Assembly (NCBI GenBank): GCA_018401965.1
Contig: JAGYJU010000020.1
Coordinates: forward strand, 310,001-374,000
Direction: 5' to 3'
DNA length: 64,000 nucleotides
From: Roseicyclus sp.
GTDB lineage: Bacteria > Pseudomonadota > Alphaproteobacteria > Rhodobacterales > Rhodobacteraceae
Both the position numbers and the translations under genes were made by a program. Of the stretch, positions 18,014 to 29,517 are shown in pieces. The notes beneath the pieces are model-generated. The model saw only the letters and a list, made by a program, of their open reading frames with translations, had not been told where the DNA came from and did no database searches. Position 1 is the stretch's first letter, and each line of letters begins with the position of its first letter.

Positions 18014-19714
18014 TCAGGTCACCAGGTAAGGGCGGTTGCGGTCAGACGGTGGGCGATGCACCAGGCCTTCTTGCGGGAAATCGCCGACAGTCAGCGGGTT
18101 CATCCCCTGGTTCTTCAAGGCTTGCAGAAAGGCGGCAAAGCCCGTCAGGTCGGCCATGCGCGGTGCCTCGGTCAGGCGCAGGGCATTGGCCCCTTCCATC
18201 GCGTCAAGAATGCCTTGCAGATGTTCCATCGGTTCTTCGACGAATTCCGCAAGCGTCCAGATGCGGATGTCGGCGCGGGCCTGAACATGGCGCAAGGTAT
18301 TGACGAAATCGACCTCGCGGCGTTGCATCACCGCCGCCTCTTGCCGGATATCGGCAAAGTCGCGGTTCGATCGAAACAGCCGCACCGCCCAGGCCCCCGT
18401 CACCACGGAAATCTGTGCATTCGCATCCCCCGCCATGAAGGCACCGACGCGTTGATGGTCGCGCGGGCCGAACATGAACACCTGGCGGTCACCGCGGGTG
18501 TTCCAGATCAGGTTGGTCAGGAACCGTTCGGGGTTATAGTCGCGCAACATCGGGCTGGATGACAGGCAACCGACGAAGATAGCGCTGTCGCCCGCGAACC
18601 GAACCTTGTTTGGGTCGAAGATATTGCCATGCACCGTTGTTCCCAGCCGCCGCGCCAACCAGCTTTCGAAATCATCGAACAGGTCGTTGAAGCCGTGAAA
18701 CACGGAATAGGGCGCAGCGGTCTTGCCGTTTTCCCAATCGCGATTGGGATAGCGGCTGTGCATGTACAGGCCGGGCCGCCCCCGTGTCCGGCGTTCCAGC
18801 GCCTTGGAAAACACCCGGTCGATCTTGCCCGGCGCCGGTTCGGCCATGCGCGTGGCCGACCCGTCATCGGTCAGAAAGGTTTTGTAAAGCCGGTTGGCCT
18901 TGGGCCAGATCTTGCGCGCGACAAAACAATCCGACCGGCGCAACAGATGCAGGTGATCATCGTAGAACACATGCGGTTTGCCCTGGAAATCGAACTTTGA
19001 CAGGGTCAACGACCGGCTTTCGATCGACCGCGAATAGTTCCGCACCAGGGTCTGGTAATAGCTTTCATCCGGAATCCAGACGAGCTTGAAATACCGTTCT
19101 ATTTGCGCGCGACGCGGGTCTTGCAGGATCGCGGTCAGGGTTTGGCGAGTCAGGCACCACCATTGGCTGCCAAGATGCGGCACGATGCCATCGGGCACGC
19201 GCCGCTTGAACCCCACGGCGCGCTGCAGTTCCACGTAGCGGTCAAACAGGAACCGGTGCCGCTTCCACGAAAACGGAAACCGAAGCTTGAACCGTTCGTC
19301 GTTCAAGCCGCCCACGGTCCAATCGACATCGCGGATGGTGACGCTTTCGATGAAATCGGTCATCGGCCGGGCCGCAAGATAGGCGCGCAATTCATCCACC
19401 GGCCGCAGCGGCAGGCATGACCCCGACGCCAGGTAGACGTGCCGCACACCGGGGAAGTCGCGCAGCAACATCTCTGACGCGGTTTGCGAGGCAGCCACCA
19501 AAGACCATGTGCCCCATTCACAGCGGGTGCGACGCGAAAACCGCACATTGGGCAGATCCACCAATTCCTTGCGAAAGGCCTCGAACCGGCTGCGGATGAC
19601 CCGGCGATCGACATGGATCACGATGGGGCAATCGCGTTCGGCCCAATGGCGCGCGACCTGTGCGGCGCGGTCCAACGCGGTGTGGCACAAAAGGACAAAG
19701 CCCAGGGTGCTCAT
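18014..19714 (-). CDS. Core-2/I-branching-type (GT14-like) glycosyltransferase
   Basis: 566 residues. The N-terminal half resembles beta-1,6-N-acetylglucosaminyltransferases of the Branch family: LGFVLLCHTALDRAAQVARH, then VIHVDRR and VYLASGSCLPLRP, matching the family's S-G-x-x-x-P-L pattern. The C-terminal half is a separate domain of unknown function found with it in Rhodobacterales. The start is ATG 19714, overlapping the upstream gene's stop (ATGA). It probably adds a branch residue to the surface glycan made by this operon; donor and acceptor cannot be read from sequence. Confidence 0.78.
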   Translation of the reverse strand: MSTLGFVLLCHTALDRAAQVARHWAERDCPIVIHVDRRVIRSRFEAFRKELVDLPNVRFSRRTRCEWGTWSLVAASQTASEMLLRDFPGVRHVYLASGSCLPLRPVDELRAYLAARPMTDFIESVTIRDVDWTVGGLNDERFKLRFPFSWKRHRFLFDRYVELQRAVGFKRRVPDGIVPHLGSQWWCLTRQTLTAILQDPRRAQIERYFKLVWIPDESYYQTLVRNYSRSIESRSLTLSKFDFQGKPHVFYDDHLHLLRRSDCFVARKIWPKANRLYKTFLTDDGSATRMAEPAPGKIDRVFSKALERRTRGRPGLYMHSRYPNRDWENGKTAAPYSVFHGFNDLFDDFESWLARRLGTTVHGNIFDPNKVRFAGDSAIFVGCLSSSPMLRDYNPERFLTNLIWNTRGDRQVFMFGPRDHQRVGAFMAGDANAQISVVTGAWAVRLFRSNRDFADIRQEAAVMQRREVDFVNTLRHVQARADIRIWTLAEFVEEPMEHLQGILDAMEGANALRLTEAPRMADLTGFAAFLQALKNQGMNPLTVGDFPQEGLVHRPPSDRNRPYLVT

Positions 19715-20721
19715 GCCCAATTGCCTTTCGACATCAGGCCCAGGATTTCAAGCTGCCGCCAGTTGATGTAGCGTTCCGACCACTTGGTCCAGAAATCGGG
19801 GTTCTTGTTCAACCCGGCATGATAGGCCTTGTATTCCGCCGATGCGGCGTAATGTTGCAGACGATCCAGTTCCTCGGCGGCTTTTTCGGTGAACGTGTCC
19901 AGGAACTTGGCATGCAGCAAAACCCCCGAGGTTTTTTCACCCCCCCATTCGTCATACACAAGGTTCAAGCCGCGCGGCAAAAGCATGTGGGTGGAACTGG
20001 CATAGGCATAGCTGCGATGCCATTTCACCAGCGGCACCTTGTTCAGCGCCGGGGCCTTGGCGGGCTGATCGGTGAAGAACGCGCGCGCCCGCGGGCCGCC
20101 CTGGATCCACAGGTTGCCGTAATCCCAGTTGCGCTCGATGACGTAGTTGCCGGTATCGAACCAACAGGCGATTTCGAACGGATCCTGCCCCTCGGCATAG
20201 GGCTGTGCGGTGATCGGCCCCTTGGGATACATGTCGAGGATCATCGCCCCAAAGCTCTTGATCGATGACGCCTCCAACCAATCGGTCAAGGCGGGGATGG
20301 GCCGCGTATCGCTGAAGGGATAAACGAGGAATTCATCGGGATCGACCACGAGACACCAATGCTTGTGCCCATACAGCCGCAAAAGGCGGTTGATCCAATC
20401 CATCCCGAACCGCGACCGCTTGTAGCTGGCATCGGTGGTCCAGACCGAACAATCGGCTTGCGCAGCCAGGAATTCGCGGGTGCCATCGGTGCTGTCATTA
20501 TCGACGAACAGGAAATGCGAAATGCCTCTGTCGCGGTAATAGGACAGGAAATATTTCAACCGGATCTTTTCGTTCCGCAGGGTGCAGAAACACAACACAT
20601 CCTGTGGGCCGATCTGGCCGGTGCGGTTCGCAACCACCTGCAAAGACCGGCTTTTTCGCCAGGCGCGAACAAGGTATTTCTTGCGCTCAAGGCGCAATGC
20701 ATACCGTTTCAGCGCCTTCAT
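19711..20721 (-). CDS. Family 2 / GT92-like glycosyltransferase
   Basis: 336 residues of a GT-A fold. The family pattern is visible: FCTLRNEKIRLKYFLSYYRD near residue 47, the FLFVDNDSTDGT nucleotide-binding turn near 70, and the metal-binding DPDEFLVYP near 128. No membrane segment. The start ATG at 20721 lies 14 bases after the upstream GT4 stop, and the stop overlaps the next gene, so it is co-transcribed. Sugar specificity unknown. Confidence 0.82.
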   Translation of the reverse strand: MKALKRYALRLERKKYLVRAWRKSRSLQVVANRTGQIGPQDVLCFCTLRNEKIRLKYFLSYYRDRGISHFLFVDNDSTDGTREFLAAQADCSVWTTDASYKRSRFGMDWINRLLRLYGHKHWCLVVDPDEFLVYPFSDTRPIPALTDWLEASSIKSFGAMILDMYPKGPITAQPYAEGQDPFEIACWFDTGNYVIERNWDYGNLWIQGGPRARAFFTDQPAKAPALNKVPLVKWHRSYAYASSTHMLLPRGLNLVYDEWGGEKTSGVLLHAKFLDTFTEKAAEELDRLQHYAASAEYKAYHAGLNKNPDFWTKWSERYINWRQLEILGLMSKGNWA

Positions 20722-20735
20722 GTCCGACCCTTCCG

Positions 20736-21965
20736 CTAACTCTCGGCCAAAGCCTGGCCCACTCGTTCAAAATGCTCTGGCCAGCCCGGACAATCCGGGG
20801 GGGGCAGCACTGGCAGCGCATCGATACCCAAAACGTGTTTCTTGATCGTTTCCGCCCAAGAATAGGCGTCGTCTGCGCCAAGGTAAACGGCGCTGTTGCC
20901 CAAGGTGTTACGGAACACCGGCAAATCGCTGCAAATCGGCAGCGTTCCCATCAGCGCCGCCTCAAGCGGCGGATAGCCATAGCCTTCGGCCAGAGAGGGA
21001 AACAGCAGCGCGACAGCCCGCGACAGATGCGCCTGAACCGCCGCATCGGGCAGCGGCCCATGCAGGTGGATGGACCGCCCCAACAAGGGATGCGCCGCGA
21101 TCCGCGCCATCAGGGCATCGATCCGCCATCCAACGGGCCCGATGATATGCAGATCGGGCATCAGGTCGGGGGGCAGGTCAGCGGCCAGAAGATCCCAGGC
21201 ATCGAGCATCAGCGCGTGGTTCTTGCGCGGCTCGATCGTGCCCAGCATCACGAAATGGCGCGGGTCGCGCGGACCGGTCGGCGCACGGGCAGGGCATCGC
21301 ACGCCCAAGCGGCGCCACCACGTCACGTGGTCGCGACGTGCAGGCCTGCCAATGGCGATCAAGATCAGCCTTGGTCACATCGGAATTGCAGATCACCAGA
21401 TCGGCGTGGCGCCGCACCCGGTCGATGATCCGGGCAAACCGCGCCGGCATCCCATCCGCCACAAGATCGGGATGGGTGATCGGGATCAGGTCATGGATCA
21501 GCACCGCGAACCCGCGCATCTGAGGGCTCGTGGCAAACGCTGTCAGCGTGGCATGCGACAGGTTGGAATGGCCAAGGTTGAGGTAGGTGAACCGCCCTCC
21601 GCCGCGCGCATCGGTCCAGAGGCGCGAAAGACCGAAGGGTAGGGCGCGGTCGACCGCGACGGCGCGCAAGGCGGCCTCGACCCGGTGGCGCGGGTGCAGC
21701 GCCCCTTCCCAAGGCCGTCGAACAGCCGATCACCCCGGTCGGGCGATTTTCGATCCGCCAGGATCTCGGCCAGACCACGGCGCCCCGCGATGATCCAGCA
21801 AAAGATACCCGCGCGTGGTGCGCACGAGGTAGCGGGTTTGCGGCTCATCCAGATCCAGAAGATGATGCAACCAGGCCGCTTCGACCCGGTCGACGCCGGT
21901 CAGAGATACCGCGACCCGCCCGGCTGACCAATCGCGCGACGATCGAGCCAGTAAGGACCTGTCAT
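20736..21965 (-). CDS. GT4-type glycosyltransferase, frameshifted
   Basis: Read across frames this is a group 1 (GT-B) glycosyltransferase of about 410 residues. The N terminus (MTGPYWLDR at 21965, then SLTGVDRVEAAWL) leads in another frame to VYLNLGHSNL-type sequence (YLNLGHSNLSHATL near 21590), LIHDLIPITHPD and VICNSDVTKADL. Another frame then gives the catalytic core FVMLGTIEPRKNHALMLDAW and the C-terminal FPSLAEGYGYPPLEA (E-x7-E motif). Frame changes are needed near 21930, 21780, 21700 and 21300. Since the domains are otherwise well conserved, indel errors are more likely than gene decay. Confidence 0.72.
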
Positions 21966-22889
21966 CGGCCCGAGTCCGTGCCGCGCGAACCGCTTACTCT
22001 GGGCCGCGCTGCGGGCGCCATCAGGTCGGTCGAGATAAGCGCTGAATTCCCCGCGCAGATCATCGCGCGCCATGCCAAAGGCCACCGTGGCCTGCAAGAA
22101 CCCCGCCTTGGACCCGCAATCGAAGCGCTGGCCGCGAAAACGGAACCCATAGACATTGTCGGAGGTGGTGATTTCCTGGGCGATGGCATCGGTCAATTGC
22201 ACTTCACCGCCGGCACCGGTCTTGATCTTGTTGAGATTGTTCATGATCTCAGGCGTCAGGATATAGCGACCGATCACCGCCAGGTTCGACGGCGCGGTTC
22301 CCGGCGCGGGCTTTTCAACCATGCCCTTGACCGAAACGACCGATCCCATGTCTTCTTTTATGTCCAGAACGCCATAGGCCGAGGTCTTGTTGGCGGGCAC
22401 TTCCATCGCGGCGACCATGTTGCCGCCGGTTTCGGCATGCGCCTCGACCATCTGTTGCAAGCAGGGTGTTTCGGCCGCGATCACGTCATCGGGCAAGATC
22501 ACGGCAAAGGGTTCATTCGACAACAGCCGCCGCGCGCACCAGACCGCATGGCCAAGACCCAACGGTTTTTGCTGACGGATATAGGCGATGGCGCCGCTAT
22601 CCATCGTCGTCGTCTTCAACGCTTCCAACAGGTCGGTCTTGCCCTTCTTGCGCAGGGCATTTTCCAGTTCCGGCGCATGGTCGAAATAATCTTCAAGCGC
22701 GGATTTCCCACGGCTGGTGACAAAGATGAAATCCTTGATGCCCGCCGCGCGCGCCTCGTCGATCGCGTATTGGATCAAGGGGCGATCGACCAGCGTCATG
22801 ATTTCCTTGGGGATCGATTTCGTTGCAGGCAGGAACCGCGTTCCCAGACCCGCCACGGGAAAGATCGCCTTTGTCACTCGCTTTTTCAT
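21900..22889 (-). CDS. galU: UTP-glucose-1-phosphate uridylyltransferase, 3' end uncertain
   Basis: Makes UDP-glucose for surface polysaccharides. Nucleotidyltransferase signature FPVAGLGTRFLPATKSIPKE near residue 10, then VDRPLIQYAIDEA and the GEVQLTDAI segment. Start ATG 22889 (MKKRVTKAIF) after AGGTAGAG; the frame could extend to 22958 without family similarity. The core of about 285 residues is clean, but after EFSAYL (about 22040) the frame runs on to 21900 into the next gene. The expected stop is probably the TAA at 21994-21996 in another frame, so a small indel near 22030 is suspected. Confidence 0.93.
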   Translation of the reverse strand: MKKRVTKAIFPVAGLGTRFLPATKSIPKEIMTLVDRPLIQYAIDEARAAGIKDFIFVTSRGKSALEDYFDHAPELENALRKKGKTDLLEALKTTTMDSGAIAYIRQQKPLGLGHAVWCARRLLSNEPFAVILPDDVIAAETPCLQQMVEAHAETGGNMVAAMEVPANKTSAYGVLDIKEDMGSVVSVKGMVEKPAPGTAPSNLAVIGRYILTPEIMNNLNKIKTGAGGEVQLTDAIAQEITTSDNVYGFRFRGQRFDCGSKAGFLQATVAFGMARDDLRGEFSAYLDRPDGARSAAQSKRFARHGLGPMTGPYWLDRRAIGQPGGSRYL

Positions 22890-22961
22890 CACTCTACCTT
22901 GCCGTCTTGTCCCCGCGGTCAACACGTGACCGCGCGCCCTTATCGCAGTATTGGACAAGCA

Positions 22962-24211
22962 TTACCGGATTGCGACAGAAGATGCACGGGGCACCGATCG
23001 GTTTCCCCGCTCATGCTGCAAAAAAACCGCCCATTCGGCTGCAACCCGGGACCGGTAGCGCCAGAACTGAACCCGCCTGCCCGCACGGTCGGAGGGCCCG
23101 AACAGCCCACCACGCTGCTCCCACCAACCGCCTTCGGTGAATTGCACCCAGTGCTTGCGCGGCGTCGGCTCCAAGAGCATCAAGGCTGCAGGTCGCCCCG
23201 TCGCCACATCCGTGGCGGCCTGATCGCGCAGGGTCCTTGCGTGGTGCAGCCAGCCGTCGCGGCGGATCATCTCAGGCGGCAGCTCGGTATTGAGCTGTAC
23301 GAAGGCCTGAGGCCCGGCGGGAGGACAGTTTGGCACATCGCTGCGCCGATCCCGGCCCTCGGCAATGCCCGCGGCGAGGCTTTCCATCAAACTGCGCATT
23401 TCGGCCGGGCCGATGCGCCGTGCCCGCGCCAGCCGCAACAACCGCGCGCGCTGATCTGCGACCAGCAGGTCCAGCGCGGAGTCCAGTGCGTCAGGGGCGT
23501 GTTTGCGCAGAAATAGCGCGCTGGACGCACCGATGTCATGCAGGCTCAACGGCACCCGGTCGGCCCGGCGGCGGGCGCTGGCCGCAAACCCGTGGTGAAC
23601 ACGCGCCAACGGCAGATACTCCGTTTCTGCGCGCACCACACTGCTAGGCGCAGCGCCAGATCAGTTTCGTCGAGGTAGAACCTGAAACCTGTGTCGAACC
23701 CGCCAGTTTGGGTCAGATATTCGCGCCGGACAGCCATGTTGGTGCCATGCAGCTTCAGGACTTCGGCGCGGTCGGGCGAAGCCTGCCCCTCAAGCCATCT
23801 GTCCCGGCCCTGACGGTCCACAGCCATCCGGCCCCATTGCAGCGATATCCCGTTGCGCCCAAGAACCGGGCCGGTCACGGCGCCGACCTCAGGCCTGTCG
23901 AAACCCCGCAGCAGCGCCTCGGCCCAGTCCGGTTCGGGCACCGCATCATCATCGATGAAGGCCACCACATCCCCCGATGCGACGGCAAGACCTGCGTTGC
24001 GCGCGACCGAGATGTTCTCAACATCCTGCGGCAGCAAGGTCAGCCTGTCAGCGATAGGCAGCCTGCGCGCAACGGCCAAACCGTCAGCGTCAGCCACCAC
24101 GATCACCTCGAAGCGGATCGAGCGCAGTTGCGACAGCGCAGTCAGGCACCGGACCAGGGCACGGGGCCGCCCGGCGCTGACCACCACGACACTGAGCCGT
24201 GGGGCATCCAT
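22962..24211 (-). CDS. Family 2 glycosyltransferase, frameshifted
   Basis: The N-terminal 185 residues form a GT-A domain: LSVVVVSAGRPRALVRCL, VVADADGLA, SVARNAGLAVASGDVVAFID and the metal-binding DDD near residue 90, then LHGTNMAVRR and the ED-like LDETDLALRL. At about 23640 the frame changes and the protein continues through EYLPLARVHHGFAASARRR to 22962. Full read-through is about 415 residues. Start at ATG 24211, which overlaps the kdsB stop (TGATG). One small indel is implied. Sugar specificity unknown; the neighbouring kdsB and galU suggest surface glycan assembly. Confidence 0.8.
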
Positions 24212-25011
24212 CAGGCCTGGCCCATATCCGCCAACATCGCCTCGATCCGGGGCACGTCTTCGGGGTTGTTCAGTTCCCAGAATTTGCGACCGCGCGCCTG
24301 CACCTCGACACAGCGCACGGCTTGGCCCGCCTCCAGGAAGCGAAGCTGTTCCAACCCTTCCAGCGTTTCCAACATGCCCACCGGCCATGTCGGATAGGCC
24401 CGCAACGCATCGGGGCGATAGGCATAGACCCCCACATGGTGAAATACCGGTGTCGGCGCATCATCGGCATAGGCTTCGGTCGTGTAGGGGATCACCTCTT
24501 TCGAGAAATACAGACCCCGCATCGCATGATCGACCACCGCCGTCGTGCCCCCGACCCGGCCCGCCGCGCGGTCCGCCTTGAACGCGGCCAGCGTTTCCCC
24601 GTCGCAGCGCAGGATCGGCGTGGCAATCGCCGCCTCGGGGTCGGCGCGCAGCCCGGCAATCAGCGCCGACAGGAACCAGGGCGGCGTCAGCGGCGCATCG
24701 CCCTGCAGGTTCACCACCATCTCCACGTCATCGCCCAGTTGCGCCAAGGCGTCGGCGCAGCGTTCGGTGCCGTTGCGCGCCTCGGGCGAGGTCATCAAGA
24801 CCTTGGCCCCGAAACCCTGCGCGGCATCCGCGATCCGGTCATCATCGGTGGCCACGTGAATCGCGTCGAATTCCGCCACCTCGCAGGCCGCGCGCCAGCT
24901 GCGTTCGATCAGGCTTTGCGCCACGCCGGTCGCGCCGCGCAGCATGGCCAGCGGTTTGCCCGGATAGCGGGTCGACGCATAGCGCGCGGGAATGATGCAG
25001 ACGACGCTCAT
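24211..25011 (-). CDS. kdsB: 3-deoxy-manno-octulosonate cytidylyltransferase
   Basis: Activates Kdo as CMP-Kdo for lipopolysaccharide inner core or capsule linkage. 266 residues. Family signatures: IPARYASTRYPGKPL near residue 7, TDDDRIADAA near 55, RNGTERCADAL near 80 and NLQGDAPLTPP near 100. Start ATG 25011, overlapping the cysQ stop by four bases (ATGA); longer frames exist upstream but lie inside cysQ. Part of the cysQ-kdsB-glycosyltransferase unit. Confidence 0.95.
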   Translation of the reverse strand: MSVVCIIPARYASTRYPGKPLAMLRGATGVAQSLIERSWRAACEVAEFDAIHVATDDDRIADAAQGFGAKVLMTSPEARNGTERCADALAQLGDDVEMVVNLQGDAPLTPPWFLSALIAGLRADPEAAIATPILRCDGETLAAFKADRAAGRVGGTTAVVDHAMRGLYFSKEVIPYTTEAYADDAPTPVFHHVGVYAYRPDALRAYPTWPVGMLETLEGLEQLRFLEAGQAVRCVEVQARGRKFWELNNPEDVPRIEAMLADMGQA

Positions 25012-25817
25012 GGCTGTTTCACCTCTACGCCCGGGGCATGGGCGATGAAAAACCCGTTGGCAAACCCGGGTTTGCCATAGTCGAAGGGGTGATGATCCTC
25101 GAACCGCACCATCACGCCGCCGGCGCCGCGCAACACCGCATCGCCCGCGGCGGTATCCCATTCCATCGTGCGCCCCAGTCGCGGGTAAAGATCGGCCTCG
25201 CCGGTGGCGACAAGACAGAATTTCAACGACGATCCGGCACTTTTGAGATCGGCCACGGCATACTTGCCGATATAGGCATCCGTCGCCGCATCGCGGTGCG
25301 ATTTCGACGCCACCACGAACAGGGCCGCATTGTCGGGTTGTTTGACCCTGATCGGCGTCACAGACCCGATATCTTCAAGATCGAACGGCCCTTGTTCCTC
25401 GACGCTTTGACCGCTGGCATCGGTGTAGAACAGCCGCCCCTTGGCGGGGGCATAGACCACGCCGCGCACCGGCACGCCCTGTTCCACCCAAGCGATGTTC
25501 ACCGTGAAATCGCCCCGGCGCTGGATGAATTCCTTGGTGCCATCCAGCGGATCGACGATCAGGAAATCACGCACCGCCTGGCCGTGGCTGTCGGCCTGTT
25601 CTTCGGTGACAAGGGCCAAATCGGGAAAGGCCGCGCGCAGATGGGCGGAAATCAACGCATCCGCAGCCTCGTCGGCCTCGGTCACCGGGCTGGCATCGGA
25701 TTTGGATTTCACCTCGAAATCATCGGCCTCATAGATCGCCATGATCTTTTCACCGGCCTCCAGCGCGGCCATGCGGAACACCCGCATCATCTGCTCGTAA
25801 TCCAAGATCGCCTCCAT
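25008..25817 (-). CDS. cysQ: 3'(2'),5'-bisphosphate nucleotidase
   Basis: Hydrolyses 3'-phosphoadenosine 5'-phosphate (PAP), the by-product of sulfotransferases and of PAPS reductase, in the inositol monophosphatase superfamily. Metal-binding motifs: TEEQAD near residue 75, DPLDGTKEFI near 95 and WDTAAGDAVL near 220. 269 residues, typical. Start chosen at ATG 25817 (MEAILDYEQ); the open frame extends much further without similarity. It heads the polysaccharide operon that ends in a sulfotransferase-like gene, which fits a role in clearing PAP from glycan sulfation. Confidence 0.93.
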   Translation of the reverse strand: MEAILDYEQMMRVFRMAALEAGEKIMAIYEADDFEVKSKSDASPVTEADEAADALISAHLRAAFPDLALVTEEQADSHGQAVRDFLIVDPLDGTKEFIQRRGDFTVNIAWVEQGVPVRGVVYAPAKGRLFYTDASGQSVEEQGPFDLEDIGSVTPIRVKQPDNAALFVVASKSHRDAATDAYIGKYAVADLKSAGSSLKFCLVATGEADLYPRLGRTMEWDTAAGDAVLRGAGGVMVRFEDHHPFDYGKPGFANGFFIAHAPGVEVKQP

Positions 25818-25916
25818 TTGGCCTTGATTGCCTGCTACGGCTTGTCGCGTTATCATGGCCCGCGCCCATTTGGGCAAGTGGCGTGGCTTTTGTTCGTAAC
25901 CAGTAGGCGTTTTCGC

Positions 25917-26738
25917 ATGTTCCAGGCCCGGCGTTCCCGATCGACCTTCAGCCTTGCCATGACCATGCTGGAGGTGGCGTTTCACGCCTCGGCGCGAAAG
26001 GTGCGTCAAAGCCATCGCAACGCGGTTCTCGCGATCTTGCTGAGCGTTGTTCAATCGCTGATGTTCATCGCCGCCTTTTACGTGATGTTCACCGTGATGG
26101 GCCAGCGGGGCGCGGCGGTGCGCGGGGATTTCATGCTCTACCTGCTGACGGGCATCTATGCCTATCTCACGCATATCCAGGCGCTGCAAAAGGTGATGGG
26201 TGCGGAAAGCTCCACCTCGTCACTGATGCAGCACGCGCCGATGAACACGTTGGTGGCGATCCTGTCTTCGGCGCTCAGTTCGCTGTATACCCAAACCATG
26301 GGCCTGATGGTGCTTCTCTTGATCTTGCACACCATGTTCACGCCGATCACGATCCATTACTGGCCCGGCGCCCTGATGATGTTCCTGTTGTCCTGGGCGT
26401 CTGGCTGTGTGCTCGGGGTGATCTTTCTGGCGCTGCGGCCCTGGATGCCGGACATGGTCGGGATCATCCAGATGGTCTATGTGCGCGCCAGCATGATCGC
26501 ATCGGGCAAGATGTTCGTGGCCAACATGATGCCCACGGCCATCATCGCGTTTTTCGATTGGAACCCGCTGTTTCACATCATCGACCAGGCGCGCGGCTTT
26601 ACCTTCGTGAATTATTTTCCGCATCACTCGAACTGGGAATACCCGTTGTATGCCACGCTGGTCTTGCTGGTGATCGGCTTCATGGGCGAGGCCTATACTC
26701 GCAAACACGCCTCTGTCAGCTGGGACATGGGGCGGTGA
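25917..26738 (+). CDS. ABC-2 type polysaccharide export permease
   Basis: Membrane permease of the KpsM/Wzm kind, moving a lipid-linked polysaccharide across the inner membrane. 273 residues with six likely membrane helices (VLAILLSVVQSLMFIAAFYV, the segments near residues 80-95, 125-150, 155-180, 200-215 and 250-265). The amphipathic N terminus resembles the cytoplasmic helix of the family. Start at ATG 25917; it is divergent from cysQ across 99 bases. The ATPase partner is not in this window. Export of the glycan made by the neighbouring operon is the likely role. Confidence 0.83.
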   Translation: MFQARRSRSTFSLAMTMLEVAFHASARKVRQSHRNAVLAILLSVVQSLMFIAAFYVMFTVMGQRGAAVRGDFMLYLLTGIYAYLTHIQALQKVMGAESSTSSLMQHAPMNTLVAILSSALSSLYTQTMGLMVLLLILHTMFTPITIHYWPGALMMFLLSWASGCVLGVIFLALRPWMPDMVGIIQMVYVRASMIASGKMFVANMMPTAIIAFFDWNPLFHIIDQARGFTFVNYFPHHSNWEYPLYATLVLLVIGFMGEAYTRKHASVSWDMGR

Positions 26739-26739
26739 C

Positions 26740-27346
26740 CTAGTCGACGACCCGAAGCGTCAGGTTGATCCGCCCACCCTTGGGCAACAGGGTCGAACTG
26801 CCCGGCCGCAGACGATCGATGCCGTGATGGGCCAACCGCGCGGCACCGCCCAGAACCGCCACATCGCCCGACCGAAGCCAGATCGACCGCGTCGGCCCGC
26901 CCCGATCGATACCACCCACGCGAAACAGCGCATCATCGCCCAACGAGATGGACACCACGGGCAGGGACAGATCCGCCTCGTCGCGATCTTGGTGCAGACC
27001 CATCCGGGCATGGTCGTCATACCAGTTCACAAGGCAGCATTGCGGCGCACGGTCCACGCCGGCAACGGCCTTCCACACGGCCAGAACAGACGCCGGAATG
27101 GGCGGCCATACCCCGCCATCGGGGTGGCGGGGCGCATAGCGATACCCGCGCCTGTCGGATATCCAACCATAGTCACCGGCCGCGGTCATCCGCACCGACA
27201 TCTTGTGGCCATGGGTCGTTTCCGGCGTGAAGAGCGGCGCTGCGGCGACCACCGCGCGGATATCGGCGACCATGCGCCGCCTGCACATCGGCCGACAACC
27301 AACCGGGCCACACCGTCACGCCACCCACATCCACCGCTGCCATCAT
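26740..27346 (-). CDS. alkB: AlkB-type 2-oxoglutarate/Fe(II) DNA repair dioxygenase, frameshifted near 5' end
   Basis: Oxidative demethylase for 1-methyladenine and 3-methylcytosine damage. The iron-binding facial triad is visible: HQDRD (His-x-Asp) and the distal His in LAHHGIDR; the oxoglutarate-binding arginines are in the C-terminal RINLTLR. The protein begins MMAAVDVGGVTVWPGWLSAD at 27346 in one frame and continues from MVADIRAVVAAAPLF in another; removing one G near 27275 joins them as ADVQARMVADI. About 200 residues when joined. It is convergent with the ABC permease, one base apart. Confidence 0.88.
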
Positions 27347-27380
27347 GGCAATTCCCCCTGATTTCTCGCCCCGTCCAGCG

Positions 27381-27409
27381 CTTGCAGGGGCAAATCCACC
27401 TCCCTATAT
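27381..27409 (+). promoter_or_regulatory. Probable dnaK promoter, heat-shock-like
   Basis: CTTGCA at 27381-27386 and CTATAT at 27404-27409 are separated by 17 bases, and they lie about 120 bases before dnaK. The CTTG and CTATAT elements resemble alphaproteobacterial RpoH (sigma-32) promoters. No CIRCE element (the HrcA operator) was seen upstream of dnaK. Confidence 0.45.
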
Positions 27410-27510
27410 ACCGTCCGAACCGGTCGGGCGTGCAGCCCCGGCCAAGTCAAACACCATCACGAAGGCGGCACCGGGGGCCTGAACGGACCCGCCACCGCCT
27501 GTTCGCTTGA

Positions 27511-29443
<1,933 letters not shown>

Positions 29444-29517
29444 TCGGGTGACGTGACCCCAATGCGACCGGCCAAGGGGTGACCCTGGCCGGTCCATGCG
29501 TTCAGGGAAGGAACGAC

